From the NCBI RefSeq assembly GCF_000004075.3, contig NC_026660.2:29515498-29579497 (forward strand): a stretch of 64,000 nt of DNA, written 5' to 3'. The notes below the pieces were generated by a model. It had not been told where the DNA came from. It searched no databases and worked only from the letters and a program-made list of their open reading frames with translations. Position 1 is the first letter of the stretch. Each line of letters opens with the position of its first letter. Positions 13,549-24,729 of this stretch are shown piece after piece. Source of the stretch: Cucumis sativus (lineage: Eukaryota; Streptophyta; Magnoliopsida; Cucurbitales; Cucurbitaceae). The position numbers and the translations under genes were made by a program.

Positions 13549-16500
13549 ATGGGTTCTGGACGTTGGTTTAAGGCAGTAATTCGCTTAAAAAAAGTGAAAA
13601 CCAGCAGTTCGAAACAAACTAAGGTATGACTATGCCATTTCCTGTGCTTAGATTGTGGCTGTTTTAATTCATTTTTCTTTGTTCAAATTATGATTCTTGG
13701 CTCTTCGGTATGGAAAAGAAGGGAAATGAAATGGAGAAGTTTTAAACTTCAATTCATTAGTTCGCATTCTTTCACTCTCTTGTACATGTCTTCCATGTTC
13801 TATAAGGTTTGGGCATTCTGTTATAGTTAGGACTGGTCTTCTTTAAGCTTGCCCTAGCTCGATCATCTTTTCATCTGTATGCTTTTGCTAACCTCAAAGG
13901 TTAGATTGATACTTTAAGGGATCACTTGGTGGAAAAAAACTTGGGTAGAACTCAATTCTCATTAGTAATTAGAATATAAACATTTTTGCGGAGAAAAAAA
14001 CAACTAGTTGGGATTCATGATGTTTTTGCCGGAGTTAGTCTTTCCCAGCGATTTCATAGTACCAGTTAGGGTTATTTCCTTTGGTTGAACAAAGAGCTGT
14101 TGAATAGTCATACAAGCCGTTTCCCCCTTTTGATAGCTGGTTTCCCAGTCCTGCTAGCTGCTCAAAAACTAACTGGATTTTTACAGATTGGTGTTCAACT
14201 GTTAATATACTCCTGTCTTAGTAGTTTTCTTTCTTCTTTTTTTTTTTTTTATGGAAATCATCATGTCAGGAGAAATTGGATGATTTTCAAAAAGATTCCC
14301 CAAGGTTTAAAAGTGATGGTGCTAATGGGAACAGTAAGTCTCTTTCAATGCCGATTGAAGATGTAGCTGCAGTTCGGATTCAGACGGCATACCGAGCATA
14401 TCGTGTGAGTTACTATGTCTACTTGGCCTTCTTCCCATCTAAAATATAGACTCCAAGATGGGTTTATTAATCTCACATGCTTCGTTTGTTTGTTACCCAT
14501 ATGCTTTTAAAAATGGTGTTTATCATTTCTAGATTTCATAACCAGGATTGTTGGAACATGCAAACATTTAGAACCCTGGCTGTTTGTGTATCTCAAGAAA
14601 TGAGGAATTTGTAAATGCAGTAATCTTACCATGTGAGAAAGTGATAGAGCGAGATAAATCAACTTGAGCGTAACTCAAATGTTAAGATATTATAATCTCA
14701 GTCAAAAGGTTGGAGGTTTGAATTTCCACCTTTAGATATTGTTGAATGCGTGAGAGAACTTGTTAATGCGCTATAGAAGGAGGCCAACTTGAAAATAATT
14801 CAATTATAACCTCAAACAGAACTTTGAGCTTTAGTAGGTAATGGTTTTGTGGAAGAAGGATTTGCCTCACTTCCTACCAACGAGACAATCTTTGACTAGC
14901 TCCAGCTGTGTGGCTGGTCAAGGCATTATTTCAACGTCAGAAAGTCCCAAATACCTTTTAATACATGGTTGTAATTGGAAACTTGATTTAAATGAGCAAA
15001 TAACATAAAAACTGATTCTTAAAATTATATTTTGTTATCACTCTCAATGATTATGTAATGGAGATGCTTAAGCCTTTTTTTTTTTTTCCTTTTAATTTCT
15101 TTTTTTTTGAAAATATATGCTGGTTTGGGATTTTATGTAACCAAAGGGTGAGTGTAAACATCACCTGGATATGGAAGTCATAGGATCAGAAGCAGATAAA
15201 GTCTCTCCATGTCCGTATAGAGATAAAGTTTTGCTTCCTCGAATTTTGCAATAATAGATCTAAATTGCCTATTATGTGTTATAAATAAGCATAGTAGGCT
15301 GCGGGCAGGATTTTATTATCTTGTGTGTTCACATAGCTGTTAATGCTTTTTATATTTTTATATATTTTAGGCCAGGAAAAATTTACGTCTCTTGAAAGGG
15401 GCCTTCAGACTGCAGAATTTGACTCAAGGTCATTCCGTTAGAAAGCATGCTACATCTACATTAGGTTATCTTCATTCATGGAGCCATATACAGGCTCAAA
15501 TTAGGGCTCGTCGACTTTGTATGGTGACAGAAGGACGACAGAGACAAAAAAGATTAGAAAATCAACGAAAACTTGAAGCTAAGCTTCATGATATAGAGGT
15601 CAGTCTGCCTTTTCTCATATGTGTTTTAAGTTCTCACATCTACTTGATTTTACTCTCGATATACAGTTCTTGTTTTCTATTTTGTTTTTTGCATCCTGCA
15701 GTTAACCATTCAACCAAGGCTTTTCTTGATCATTTTCTTTTTCACGTGGCTTAATGATTATTCTCGCTCTCACTCTCTAGCTGAGTGAGACCAGGAAAAG
15801 GACTTTGAAATGGTACAAGGAAAACTAAGCTTATAGTTACAGAAAGCTTGTTCAAGCCATATATGCCAAAAGAAATTCAAATAAGCTGTAACCACAGACT
15901 TTCCTCCCCTATTTCCCAGATGACCATCGATTGAGAGCAAATGTGAGGAGAGGCTAATTGGTGTGGAGAACTGTGCGCCAATTGAAGTTGAGAAAAGCTT
16001 GAGACTACAAAATTGCTTGCCAAAATGACATTTTAAGAATAAACGACTCTTTATGCAATTGGTTTGAATAAAAAGAATGATGTTTGAAAATTGCAATTAT
16101 TTACCTTTTCCATATTTCCTGCACAAAGAGCAAAATGATCATGGTCATATTGGTCCTATTAAGCAGTAGTTTGAATGGATTGCAGGTGGAGTGGTGTGGG
16201 GGTGCAGACTCCATGGACGGGATTCTTTCAAGGATACATGATAGAGAAGAAGCAGCTGTTAAGCGCGAGCGTGCTATGGCATACGCATTCTCACATCAGG
16301 TATGGTAATCCCTTAAAACGTTACATTTGGTACATCACAGTGACCATAATCTCCATTCATGCAATCTAACAAAGGGTTCATTTCATAATGCCCTAAAATT
16401 TTTAGTGGAGAGCAAACTCTAATGAGATGTATGGGTTGGGTAAAGATGAACTTGGTAAAGCTGATTGGGGTTGGAGCTGGAAAGAACGATGGATAGCTGC

Positions 16501-16786
16501 TCGTCCATGGGAAAGCCGTGTACCATCTCAGTTTGTTAGTCCAAAGAAATCTACAATCAGACAATCAAGCAAAGTCAGTAAGAGAAACTCACCATCCCCT
16601 AAAGCACGAGGTCCAATGAAACCTCCTTCCCCGAATGGGAAATCATCTGCAAAGGCTCGGAGGTTGTCTTATCCAGCAACAGAGAAAGCCGAGAAACTGG
16701 CTACACAAGAGAAAGGCGTCAAAGAAAGCGTTAAAAATGACAAGAATGACGAAGGGAACACCAAGAAAGAAGAAACAACACCCTAA
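13549..16786 (+). CDS. IQ-DOMAIN (IQD) calmodulin-binding protein
   Basis: IQD proteins bind calmodulin and act as scaffolds at microtubules, plasma membrane or nucleus. Five phase-0 exons: 13549-13623, 14270-14404, 15371-15598, 16186-16299, 16406-16786; they encode 310 residues. The N-terminus has the family signature MGSGRWFKAVIRLKK. The IQ67 domain starts at about residue 58 with AAVRIQTAYRAYRARKNLRL, a canonical IQ motif split by an intron at Arg70, a hallmark of the family. A weaker second IQ follows (SHIQAQIRARRL). The downstream YGLGKDELGKADWGWSWKER and WIAARPWESR blocks are conserved in IQDs. The C-terminus is basic and Ser/Pro-rich with KARRLSYP, and ends in a Lys/Glu tail. A 5' UTR intron from about 12911 is likely. 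The 966-bp intron 14405-15370 holds a SINE-like remnant. Confidence 0.93.
14655..14800 (+). repeat. Degenerate tRNA-derived SINE-like sequence
   Basis: The segment carries an A-box-like TAACTCAAATGTTA, about 40 bp later a B-box-like GGAGGTTTGAATTTCCACC, with the spacing of a tRNA-type RNA polymerase III promoter. It has no acceptor-stem pairing, so it is not a functional tRNA. A shorter related piece lies at 34735-34805. Class and age are inferred from the boxes only. Confidence 0.4.
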
Positions 16787-17583
16787 TCGATGCCATTTAT
16801 AGAATGCAAAACGTGTTCATATTTTATCAAAGAAAACCAGAGAGGAAAATAAAAAATGTAGAAGCCATTTGTTTTCTGTATGTAATTTCTGATGATGTTC
16901 ATTCATTGAGTGGTGTGAGGTAATGTATTATTGGCATGCAGACTGATCCCCGTGTCATTATTTCTTATATGTCCTTTCCTTTTTCTTGTTATGTATATTT
17001 GAAAGAAAAAGAAAGTATTACCTAAGTTATAATGTATATGATACGAACAGTGTTGATGATTTTGACATTATTTGGTAGCTTGAGATTGCTATATAACCTC
17101 CATAAATGGTTTCAAATCTTTCTTTTCCTGTATCTAAACAACCATAATGAAAACAAAGAAACTTTTGTATGGTAATCTAGTCACGTTCAAATTCCTCCGT
17201 GTAAAGTTATGATCTGTTACAACACCTGTTCTCCTTTGCGATCCATGTTCGTGAAGATGCAATAAGTGAATAGTGAGCCAATTCTCAGAGTTACCTTTTG
17301 AATATTCACGGTTCATGTTAGGTATTTTAACGTGTCACGTAAACAGTGGAAATAGCCATTTATTAATAGCCATTTATGAACTTTTTTCGAGAAAGAGAAG
17401 AAAAAGGAAAGCTTTTGAGTTTCCACGTTCTTTCTTCCAATCGCAGAGGCCAGAATCAAACTCCTCATACAAACCAATGCCTAAAGCTAGAGAAGGCCAA
17501 AAACCCACCAATTGTTGTCGGTAACGGATTGTCTCATTTATTTGATGATTTATTCGTGAAGAAATTTGAAGGGCTTTAAATTC
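16787..17583. other. IQD 3' UTR and Nudix-gene promoter
   Basis: The IQD 3' UTR probably runs to about 17000 (a T-rich stretch and ATGTATATTTGAAAG are seen). The 5' flank of the Nudix gene follows. An in-frame open stretch immediately before the Nudix ATG begins only with TTG, so it was not used as a start. No separate gene is supported. Confidence 0.45.
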
Positions 17584-19472
17584 ATGATTTCAATATTAAG
17601 AAGGCTATCGAAACCATTTTTGTGCACTACTCGTGTCTCAAAACTCATGGATTCTTCTGCGGACTCTTCTGGGTGCTCAAGAAGATTAGTCGCTTTGGCT
17701 CAGCAACTCCGCCTTTACAAGCCGCCTCCATTGTTGGACGACATAGAGGAGCCAAGCAGTGAGGAGAGCAATGGAAAGGTTGTTTCTCAAGTGGGTTTTC
17801 CTGAATCAACCACTCCAATTCCTCGAGACCCAGAAAGATTCAGACCCAAGAGAGCGGCTGTGTTGATTTGCCTTTTTGAAGGGAATGATGGCGATCTGCG
17901 GGTCATTCTCACCAAACGATCCTCGAGGCTGTCTACTCACTCGGGTCAGTGCAGTTTTGGTTGCCCCTTTTGGTTTCGATTGAATCTAAGAATAAGGAAA
18001 TTAGAATTTACTTTGATTTTTTCCCCCGAAAATGGAAAAGGATTCATATATCTATTGACTACATATCAAGTCAACCCGAACCATGTTACAATTTTCCTTT
18101 TATTAGTCGTTAAGCTATAATTTGGGGGGAATTTGTTTGCAGGTGAAGTTGCATTGCCTGGAGGAAAAGCAGAGGAAGGAGATGAAGACGATGGGGCGAC
18201 TGCGACGAGAGAAGCAAAGGAGGAGATTGGCTTGGATCCTTCGCTTGTAAATGTTGTTACTGTTCTCGAACCATTCTTGTCTAAGGTATTTACTCTACCT
18301 CTCCCACAAAATTTCTGGACTTTCGATAACTGATGAGTATTTGATTGATCATTGAGGCACCTTCTTGTGTGGTACAAAACAGACTTTATTCTTAAATCAT
18401 AGGAAACAATTGGTTTATATTTAAGATCAAATTAAGTAAAAGCTTCAAATTTTGGTACTCTAATGCATGAAACGATTCTGTTTCCAAGAGTTTTTGTGAA
18501 AATTCTCTCTACCTGAGTGCAGATTTCTAGGTAAACTTCTGCTAATCCCAACTATAAATAACTATTGTTAAACAAAAAATGAGGATTTAGGGAATGTCAG
18601 AAGGTTTATTTGCTGGTACAATGGAGTTTTATGATGATTTGGAGTTTGGTTCCATCACTTATAGGGCTTCTTAACGTCGAGTTATGAAGACTCGAAGACG
18701 TTTCCAATGCTTTCTATGATTAGGTAACTACACTTGGCCTATATAGAAACACCAATAGTAATTATTCTTTTGTTCCTTTGGGACTCGAAGAAACCAAAGT
18801 TTCTTTAAGAAATCTCACTTCTTTCAGTGGAAGAACTATCGTGTATCCTTGTCCAGGATTCACCAGCATCGTGTCATCTCTGAGTTTATAAGCTTCGTTA
18901 GACTCCAGAGCCTAACCTTCGGAATTTTAGTAGTTTTGACTGCAGCAAGAAGCATATACTTACACTAGGGATTGTGATGATCAGCTCAGTACATGTACCA
19001 TATTTTTTTCTTTGCAGCATCTCCTAAGAGTGGTTCCTGTTATCGGCATTATGAATGAAAGAAATGCATTCAATCCCAGGCCGAATCCTGCTGAAGTGGA
19101 TGAAGTATTTGATGCTCCACTTGATATGTTTCTTAAGGTTATTATCTTCATTTGGTGGATAATTAAAAATACAACTATCTTCTGTAATTGTTCTTGAACC
19201 CTTTATTGAATTCTCGATGTAAATGTTCTCCTAAACATCTGATGCAGGATGAAAATCGGAGATCGGAGGAAAGAGAGTGGATGGGATGCAAATACCTTGT
19301 TCATTTCTTTGATTATGAGACTGAGAATAAGAAATTTGTGATATGGGGTTTAACTGCTGGGATCTTGATAAGGGCTGCATCAATAGTACTTCAAAGCTCA
19401 CCACCTTTTCTGGAGCAAAACCCTATCTTCAAGGTTCCAAGAATTGTAGCTAAAGATACTATTATGCCTTAG
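17584..19472 (+). CDS. Nudix hydrolase, CoA diphosphatase type (NUDT15/22-like)
   Basis: Enzymes of this type cleave coenzyme A and its acyl esters to acyl-phosphopantetheine and 3',5'-ADP; plant members sit in mitochondria or plastids. Exons 17584-17944, 18143-18285, 19018-19137, 19248-19472 encode 282 residues. RPKRAAVLICLF opens the Nudix fold and LTKRSSRLSTHSGEVALPGG is the CoA-subgroup signature. The Nudix box follows, ending REAKEEIGLDP, with the metal-binding Glu residues present. The N-terminus (MISILRRLSKPFLCTTRVSK) is basic and hydroxylated, as in a mitochondrial presequence. A second in-frame ATG at 17650 (MDSSADSS) could give a shorter cytosolic form. The late motif WGLTAGILIRAASIV is also conserved in this group. 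It converges tail-to-tail with CHLI. Confidence 0.92.
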
Positions 19473-19558
19473 AGTTGAGATTGTTGTTGGGGGTGTAGAC
19501 TACATTACAGTCCTGTGTTATTATGGTTTCAAAGTCGGACATTAACTGAAATAAGATT

Positions 19559-20011
19559 TTGATGTTAATGTTTGATATGAATAAAAAGGTAGAAGATTCC
19601 AAAGATTATTGCACTCATCTGGAGCCAAAAATAAAATTCCAGAGTAGAGGAAGCCACCAGTATCATGTGCTGAGGAAAATATCTTTGAGAGTGAATGCTA
19701 GGAACAAACTTGCTGCAGTTGCTGGTATAACGTCTTCAATGGTATATCTCTCTCTTCCGTTTTTGCTCTATGCTTGGTGCAGAACTCTCCATAACTTTAA
19801 GGCATCTGATATTGAAAATGCAGAACACGATTCACAGCATGGAGAGCTTAAGCAGCTGTCCGTTAACAGGGCTGGCAAGTGTACGTGGGTTCAGAACTCA
19901 TTCGTTCTTCTAGATGATAACATTACTTACCATCGTCTATGGTTCCAAAGTTCAATAGTGATGTTGACCAAAGTGGCTAATTTGATTAGTAGCAAAGACA
20001 AATTATTGTAA
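19559..20011 (+). CDS. Unrecognised 150-codon ORF downstream of the Nudix gene
   Basis: An uninterrupted frame of 150 codons, long for AT-rich spacer. It contains a hydrophobic stretch (SSMVYLSLPFLLYAWC, about residues 59-74) after a basic region (LRKISLRVNARNKLAAVAG), so it could be a one-pass membrane protein. It begins 87 bp after the Nudix stop and ends about 370 bp before the CHLI stop on the other strand. It may simply lie in the Nudix 3' UTR, or be a decayed exon. I recognise no family and assign no function. Confidence 0.25.
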   Translation: MMLMFDMNKKVEDSKDYCTHLEPKIKFQSRGSHQYHVLRKISLRVNARNKLAAVAGITSSMVYLSLPFLLYAWCRTLHNFKASDIENAEHDSQHGELKQLSVNRAGKCTWVQNSFVLLDDNITYHRLWFQSSIVMLTKVANLISSKDKLL

Positions 20012-20383
20012 ATCAAAAACCGATTGCTTGTGCTGCAAAAACTTCACTGCTAATCTTGATGTTCCTTCAATGTAAATATATTCTTCAACTTGAGCTTTTC
20101 TTGTAGACAACATTCATTTTACTGTTGGATTGAAATGGAGATACTCAAATGAATTATAGGATGCATGAAGTTCTAAGGGGAAATAACTGGACCTTGTTTT
20201 ACAGCAAAGTAGATATCATAAATTTCTCTCCATATAATTAAGTATTAAATTACCTGTGCATTGGAAATCTGTAAATTCTGCTCATATAAACGGAAGGGGA
20301 AACATGAAAAAAAGCACACTGGTGTCACTTTGTTACAACTAACAAAAAGAGTTGCAAAGAGAAGGCTATTTATTTCACCTTTC

Positions 20384-22140
20384 TCAGCTAAATACCTCAT
20401 AAAATTTCTCAATGACAAGTAAACCGGAATCAATAGACTCCAGTGGATCCTTTCTAAGACGATGTCTTAAGCAGTTGGGAATGACGGTAGCTATGTCCTC
20501 AGCAGCAACTTTATCCCTTCCCTTCAGAGCTGCAAGAGCCTTTGCAGCTCTATTTGTCACTATGTCTCCTCTCAATCCATCGACATTCAACTCGGCACAA
20601 ACCCGGGAGATTTTCACTTTCAGATCCTGATCTATCTGAACAGAAGAAAGGGAACTCCTAGCTGACGAAATTTGTTGCTGCAACTTTTCTTGCTCTGCCT
20701 TGTAAGATTCACGGAATTCCTTAGGATTCTGGTCGAACCGAGCCCTCTCCTCGACAATCTTCACTCTCAACTCTGCATCTCTTACAGTACCAACTTGTGC
20801 ATGCATTCCAAACCGATCGAGTAACTGTGGCCTAAGCTCCCCTTCTTCTGGATTTCCCGAACCAATCAAAATGAATCGAGCAGGATGGGAAATGGAAATG
20901 CCCTCTCTCTCAACTGTGTTCCAACCAGAGGCAGCCGAATCCAGTAGGACGTCAACTAAATGATCATCCAAAAGATTTACTTCATCCACATAGAGAATAC
21001 CTCTGTTAGCTTTAGCAAGAAGTCCAGGCTCGAATGCCTTCACACCTTCAGTGAGTGCTTTTTCAATGTCAATAGTCCCACAAACCCTGTCTTCGGTAGC
21101 ACCCAATGGCAGATCAACCATATTAATTTTGGTCATCACCACTGATAATTGCTCTCCTTTCCCCAGACTTTCCCTCACTTCAATACCCATTGATTCAGGG
21201 TCCTCAGGGTCAGAATTGTAGGGATCTCCAAACACAACCCTGATTTCAGGGAGCAAATCAACCAAGGACCTAACTGTGGTTGATTTTCCTGTTCCTCTAT
21301 CACCCATGATCATGACACCTCCAATTTTTGGGTCAATAACGTTCAGTAGAAGACATAGTTTCATCTCATCCTGCCCTACTATGGCAGCAAAAGGATAAAC
21401 TGGCCTCTGACTCTCTTTTGAGATATTCACAGCCTGAAAAATCAGTAATATATTATTATTCACTCGTATGACCTTGAAACAAACAATCAAACAATTTTCT
21501 ACGTCATTTTTTCAATGGTAGAATTTTCCCCTTTGTTATTCACTCTTAAAGAAACTGTAAAAAGAATCGTTTAAATCAAGATCCATTTAGTTCATTGACC
21601 GGTAAAGATATCAAATTTCTTCAGTTAGCTTTCACAATGCAGTATACATTTAGATTACTGGAACTGGAACGCGAACAGCAATTTAAAGTTTTAAACAGCT
21701 TCATGAGTGCAGCTTGTATACACAGAAACAGACTAAATTCCAGGTGGGGAATAACAAACCTGCTCGGCAGTGTTTATTTCAGTCGCAACATTGCATTGGA
21801 CCTGAGGCCTTCCCTTCTTCCCCTGAATCCTAATACTCCCAATAGATTTCTTCCCATTACCATGAGCTGCAAAATTACCAAATGCTTTACATCTCCATGA
21901 GAACAACAAATAGAGACGAGTAAAAGAAATTAAAAACGAAACCGGAAACATAAAAGAGGAATTAAAAGACGGCAATAAGCAAGAAACGGAAGAGTAAAGA
22001 AAGAAGAGATTGAATAATTTGTAAGGAAATGTACCTGGGGTTAGAGAGAGGAGAGGTAGGAAATGCCTAGGGGAGGGAGAAGAGAGGGATCGAGAGGCCA
22101 AGATCGCAGTTGAGGAAGATCCTCCGAGAGCGAACGCCAT
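20384..22140 (-). CDS. CHLI: Magnesium-chelatase subunit I, chloroplastic
   Basis: CHLI is the AAA+ ATPase that, with CHLD and CHLH, drives ATP-dependent insertion of Mg2+ into protoporphyrin IX, the first committed step of chlorophyll synthesis, in the chloroplast stroma. Exons in transcript order: 22140-22035, 21866-21760, 21433-20384; they give 420 residues, close to the ~424 of Arabidopsis CHLI1. A Ser/Ala-rich transit peptide ([19 protein letters not shown]) precedes the conserved start [17 protein letters not shown]. Walker A is GDRGTGKST (115-123); Walker B is [13 protein letters not shown]. The sensor/arginine-finger region [19 protein letters not shown] and the C-terminal helical lid [16 protein letters not shown] are intact. 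The family C-terminus (EVFS) matches. No key residue is missing. Confidence 0.97.
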
Positions 22141-23276
22141 GGCCGAGTTTCTGTTCTGCAATGGGTGGGAATCCTTAGTGATTCGTTCCCAACTTTAATA
22201 AATGGTTTGTATTGGTTTGTTAGGTTGCGGATAAGAGAGGATAGATTTCAATACAAACGTCTGCCTTTTGCTTCTCGTCTAACATCCAAGCCTACTCATA
22301 CTATGCAAATACCCAAATTTTTAGTGCCACGCTAGCCCATACTACCAATTTCATTTATTAACTTACGCTAAGTGGTTAACAATAAACTAAGGTAGTAAGA
22401 AAACTTTTCCGTAAAACTATATTACTAAAAAAGAATTTCATACCGATGCTCATAAAAATAGATCAGATAAAAATAGGTCGAATAGTTTATTTTTAGTCTC
22501 GTACAAAAAAGTTAGATCTTAGTTCATATGAATTATTAACAAGTTTTCGTCAAGTTTTAGCGATCAAATTTTTATTTTTAGAAGTATAGAGACTAGAATT
22601 TGCAATTTCCCAAAAAAATATCTTTGATATTTTGCATATTTTAAAAAAACATTCCAATTTTTTCAAAAGTTACCCCGGATTGTATGAAAGCTTCAAAACT
22701 GATTTGAGAAAAAACAAATTAACAAAATCAATTTTTCCAATTAGACAATAATTTTTTTGAGTGATTTTTTAACAAAAATTATCTATCGCCTAATTCCTGA
22801 TTTTGATTAAAGAAAATGTAAGGTGACCTTTTCAAAATCACTCCAAAGTTCAACTCTTATAAGTAATTTTTATTTTTTTTTAATTTAAGGGATAATAATG
22901 ATAGACTTATGTAAAAATAGCAAAAAAGAAATTATAATAATAGAATTCATATTATAACATTTTTTAAATTTACAAAAATAGCAAATTTAAAAATGACAAC
23001 ACTATGTTAGTATTATAATTATTATTTGTTAGTCATATGATTATCATATAGACGTATAATATTACTAATTTTACAATATTCACAATATGGAGATGAAAAA
23101 AAAAGTGCCATTAGCTATTTTTTTTTTTTACATTCTAAATAAAACTAAAAGTCTATTAAGTAATTACACATTTTTGATATATTTGCAGGTTTATTAAATA
23201 TGATTATTTTTCAATCGAGAAAAGTAAATCAAAATAAAAAAATTATTCTGAAATTCTTTTATATTATTCCGTTAAT
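22141..23276. other. Intergenic: CHLI promoter and AT-rich spacer
   Basis: The CHLI 5' UTR and promoter lie immediately after 22140. From about 22350 the sequence is AT-rich. Phrases such as ACAAAAATAGCAAATTTAAAAATGAC near 22970-23000 look like a dispersed repeat remnant. It ends at the BAHD stop. No supported gene. Confidence 0.45.
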
Positions 23277-24729
23277 TTAGTGTCGCGAATTTAGGTCAAC
23301 AACCCCGAAATGATCAGCACCGAATTTCTTCATCTCCTCCCTAAAAGAAGGCATCGCGGTTTTTCTCAAAGTGACGGAGACCTTAAAACCAGCCTCACTT
23401 GAAGTTGCACAAGAATGAGGCAAGAAAAAGCAAGGCTCTACGCTTCCGAGAAGGAAACGAGAAACCGGCAACACCGTAACCGGACCTCCCCAGCCAAAAT
23501 CCACCGTCGAATGCCCCAAATGTCTCCAGTCTGTGAACGCACTCACCTCTTTCCCCCCCGTGATTCCATCCTCACGATGAATCTCTTGGAAGTCCACGAA
23601 CGACCGAACATACCCATCATTTATATTGATTTTGCTCTTCTGGATCTTCATCGCCGTCTCCCAAATGGGCTGCTCTCTGAGCTCCTCCGCAGTGACTGTA
23701 ACGTAAATTGGAACACAACCGTTCCCCCAGTAACCCACTGGCAACGGCGGTTTTAGTTGTTTACGGATGTTCGTTGAATACACGAATTTCACTTTCTCAC
23801 TCCCTGCAATTGCCGAGGCTTTTACTCTGAAAAATGGAAAGAAATCCCAAACAAAAAGTAAGAACAATCAAAGATCAGACACCAGGGATATCAAATTAGC
23901 AGAAATACTAAAATTCAACTCACTTGGCCCGCCATATATATGCACCCAAGGCTTCAAAGGCGGTGAATCGAGAACCAGACTGTTTGAACAAAATGCTTTT
24001 GAACTTCTCCAATTGATCGTCCGAAACAGGGAAGCACTCTCTCACCACCTCTCCAACTTCTTGACTGTAGGGTAAATTTCCATGTTCTAAACTCAAAAAT
24101 TCCCCGATTGGTGCCTCAATTCGGGGCAGATTCCTCGGGCCCAGCAAATTTGCTCTATCCCAGACTGGCTCGATCGAGACCGTCCTCGCTCCACGAGCCA
24201 ATTCAGCCACAGCATTGAAAAACTGAGTTGCTCCAAGTCCATCGCACACAGAATGATGAATGGAAGCTCCAAGAGTGAACCCACCACATTCGAAGAGCGT
24301 AACTTGTAGAATACAAGGGTGATTCAGCCCCTCATTCTCGTCCGGATCGGGCACCAACTGTTCCACAAAAGTTTCATCCGGGTTATCGAGGTAATCAACG
24401 GACGCGAGTTCACAGTCCACAGTGGCGCGAATGAGAGGGACGCCTTGACCGTGTGCACAGAACAGCTCGAGACGGTGGCTGTGACGACGAAGAGTTCCGG
24501 CGAGGGGATAGTAATGGAGAAGGGCGGAGGAGAGGGCAGTGGCAATGACGTCGAAGGGATCAGGGGAAGGAGATTGGGGGGTGTTGGTGGAAACATAGGC
24601 CCGAAGGTAACGAAAATTGACACGGAGATTGGGATCTGTGTCGAGAGGAGAAAGAAAGAGGACATGGTTGTGAGCGAAGGTGGGCCGAGAAGGAAGAACC
24701 GGAGTGGTTGCTGATACCGTGACTCGCAT
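23277..24729 (-). CDS. BAHD (HXXXD-type) acyltransferase
   Basis: BAHD enzymes transfer acyl groups from acyl-CoA to alcohols or amines, usually in the cytosol, and make phenolic esters, polyamine amides or wax-related compounds. Two exons, 24729-23924 and 23826-23277, join in phase (donor GTGAGT) to give 451 residues, normal for the family. The catalytic HXXXD motif is HHSVCDG with His159 and Asp163. The structural DFGWG motif is at 378-382. The family N-terminal pattern (PTFAHNHVLFLSPLD) and YYPLAGTL block are present. The single intron after about residue 268 is the usual BAHD position. The substrate cannot be told from sequence; hydroxycinnamoyl transfer to a polyamine or fatty acyl acceptor is possible. 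Several long antisense frames here are shadows of its GC-richer coding sequence. Confidence 0.93.

Noticed and set aside
14655-14740. tRNA gene
   Set aside because: A- and B-box-like motifs are present but the arms do not pair into a cloverleaf.
23415-23756. 113-codon plus-strand frame
   Set aside because: Antisense shadow of BAHD exon 2, which carries DFGWG and the conserved C-terminus.
24319-24714. 131-codon plus-strand frame and 113-codon minus-strand frame in the BAHD region
   Set aside because: Both overlap the BAHD coding exon in other frames; the BAHD frame has the HXXXD motif and full-length homology. The extra frames come from its GC-rich codon use.
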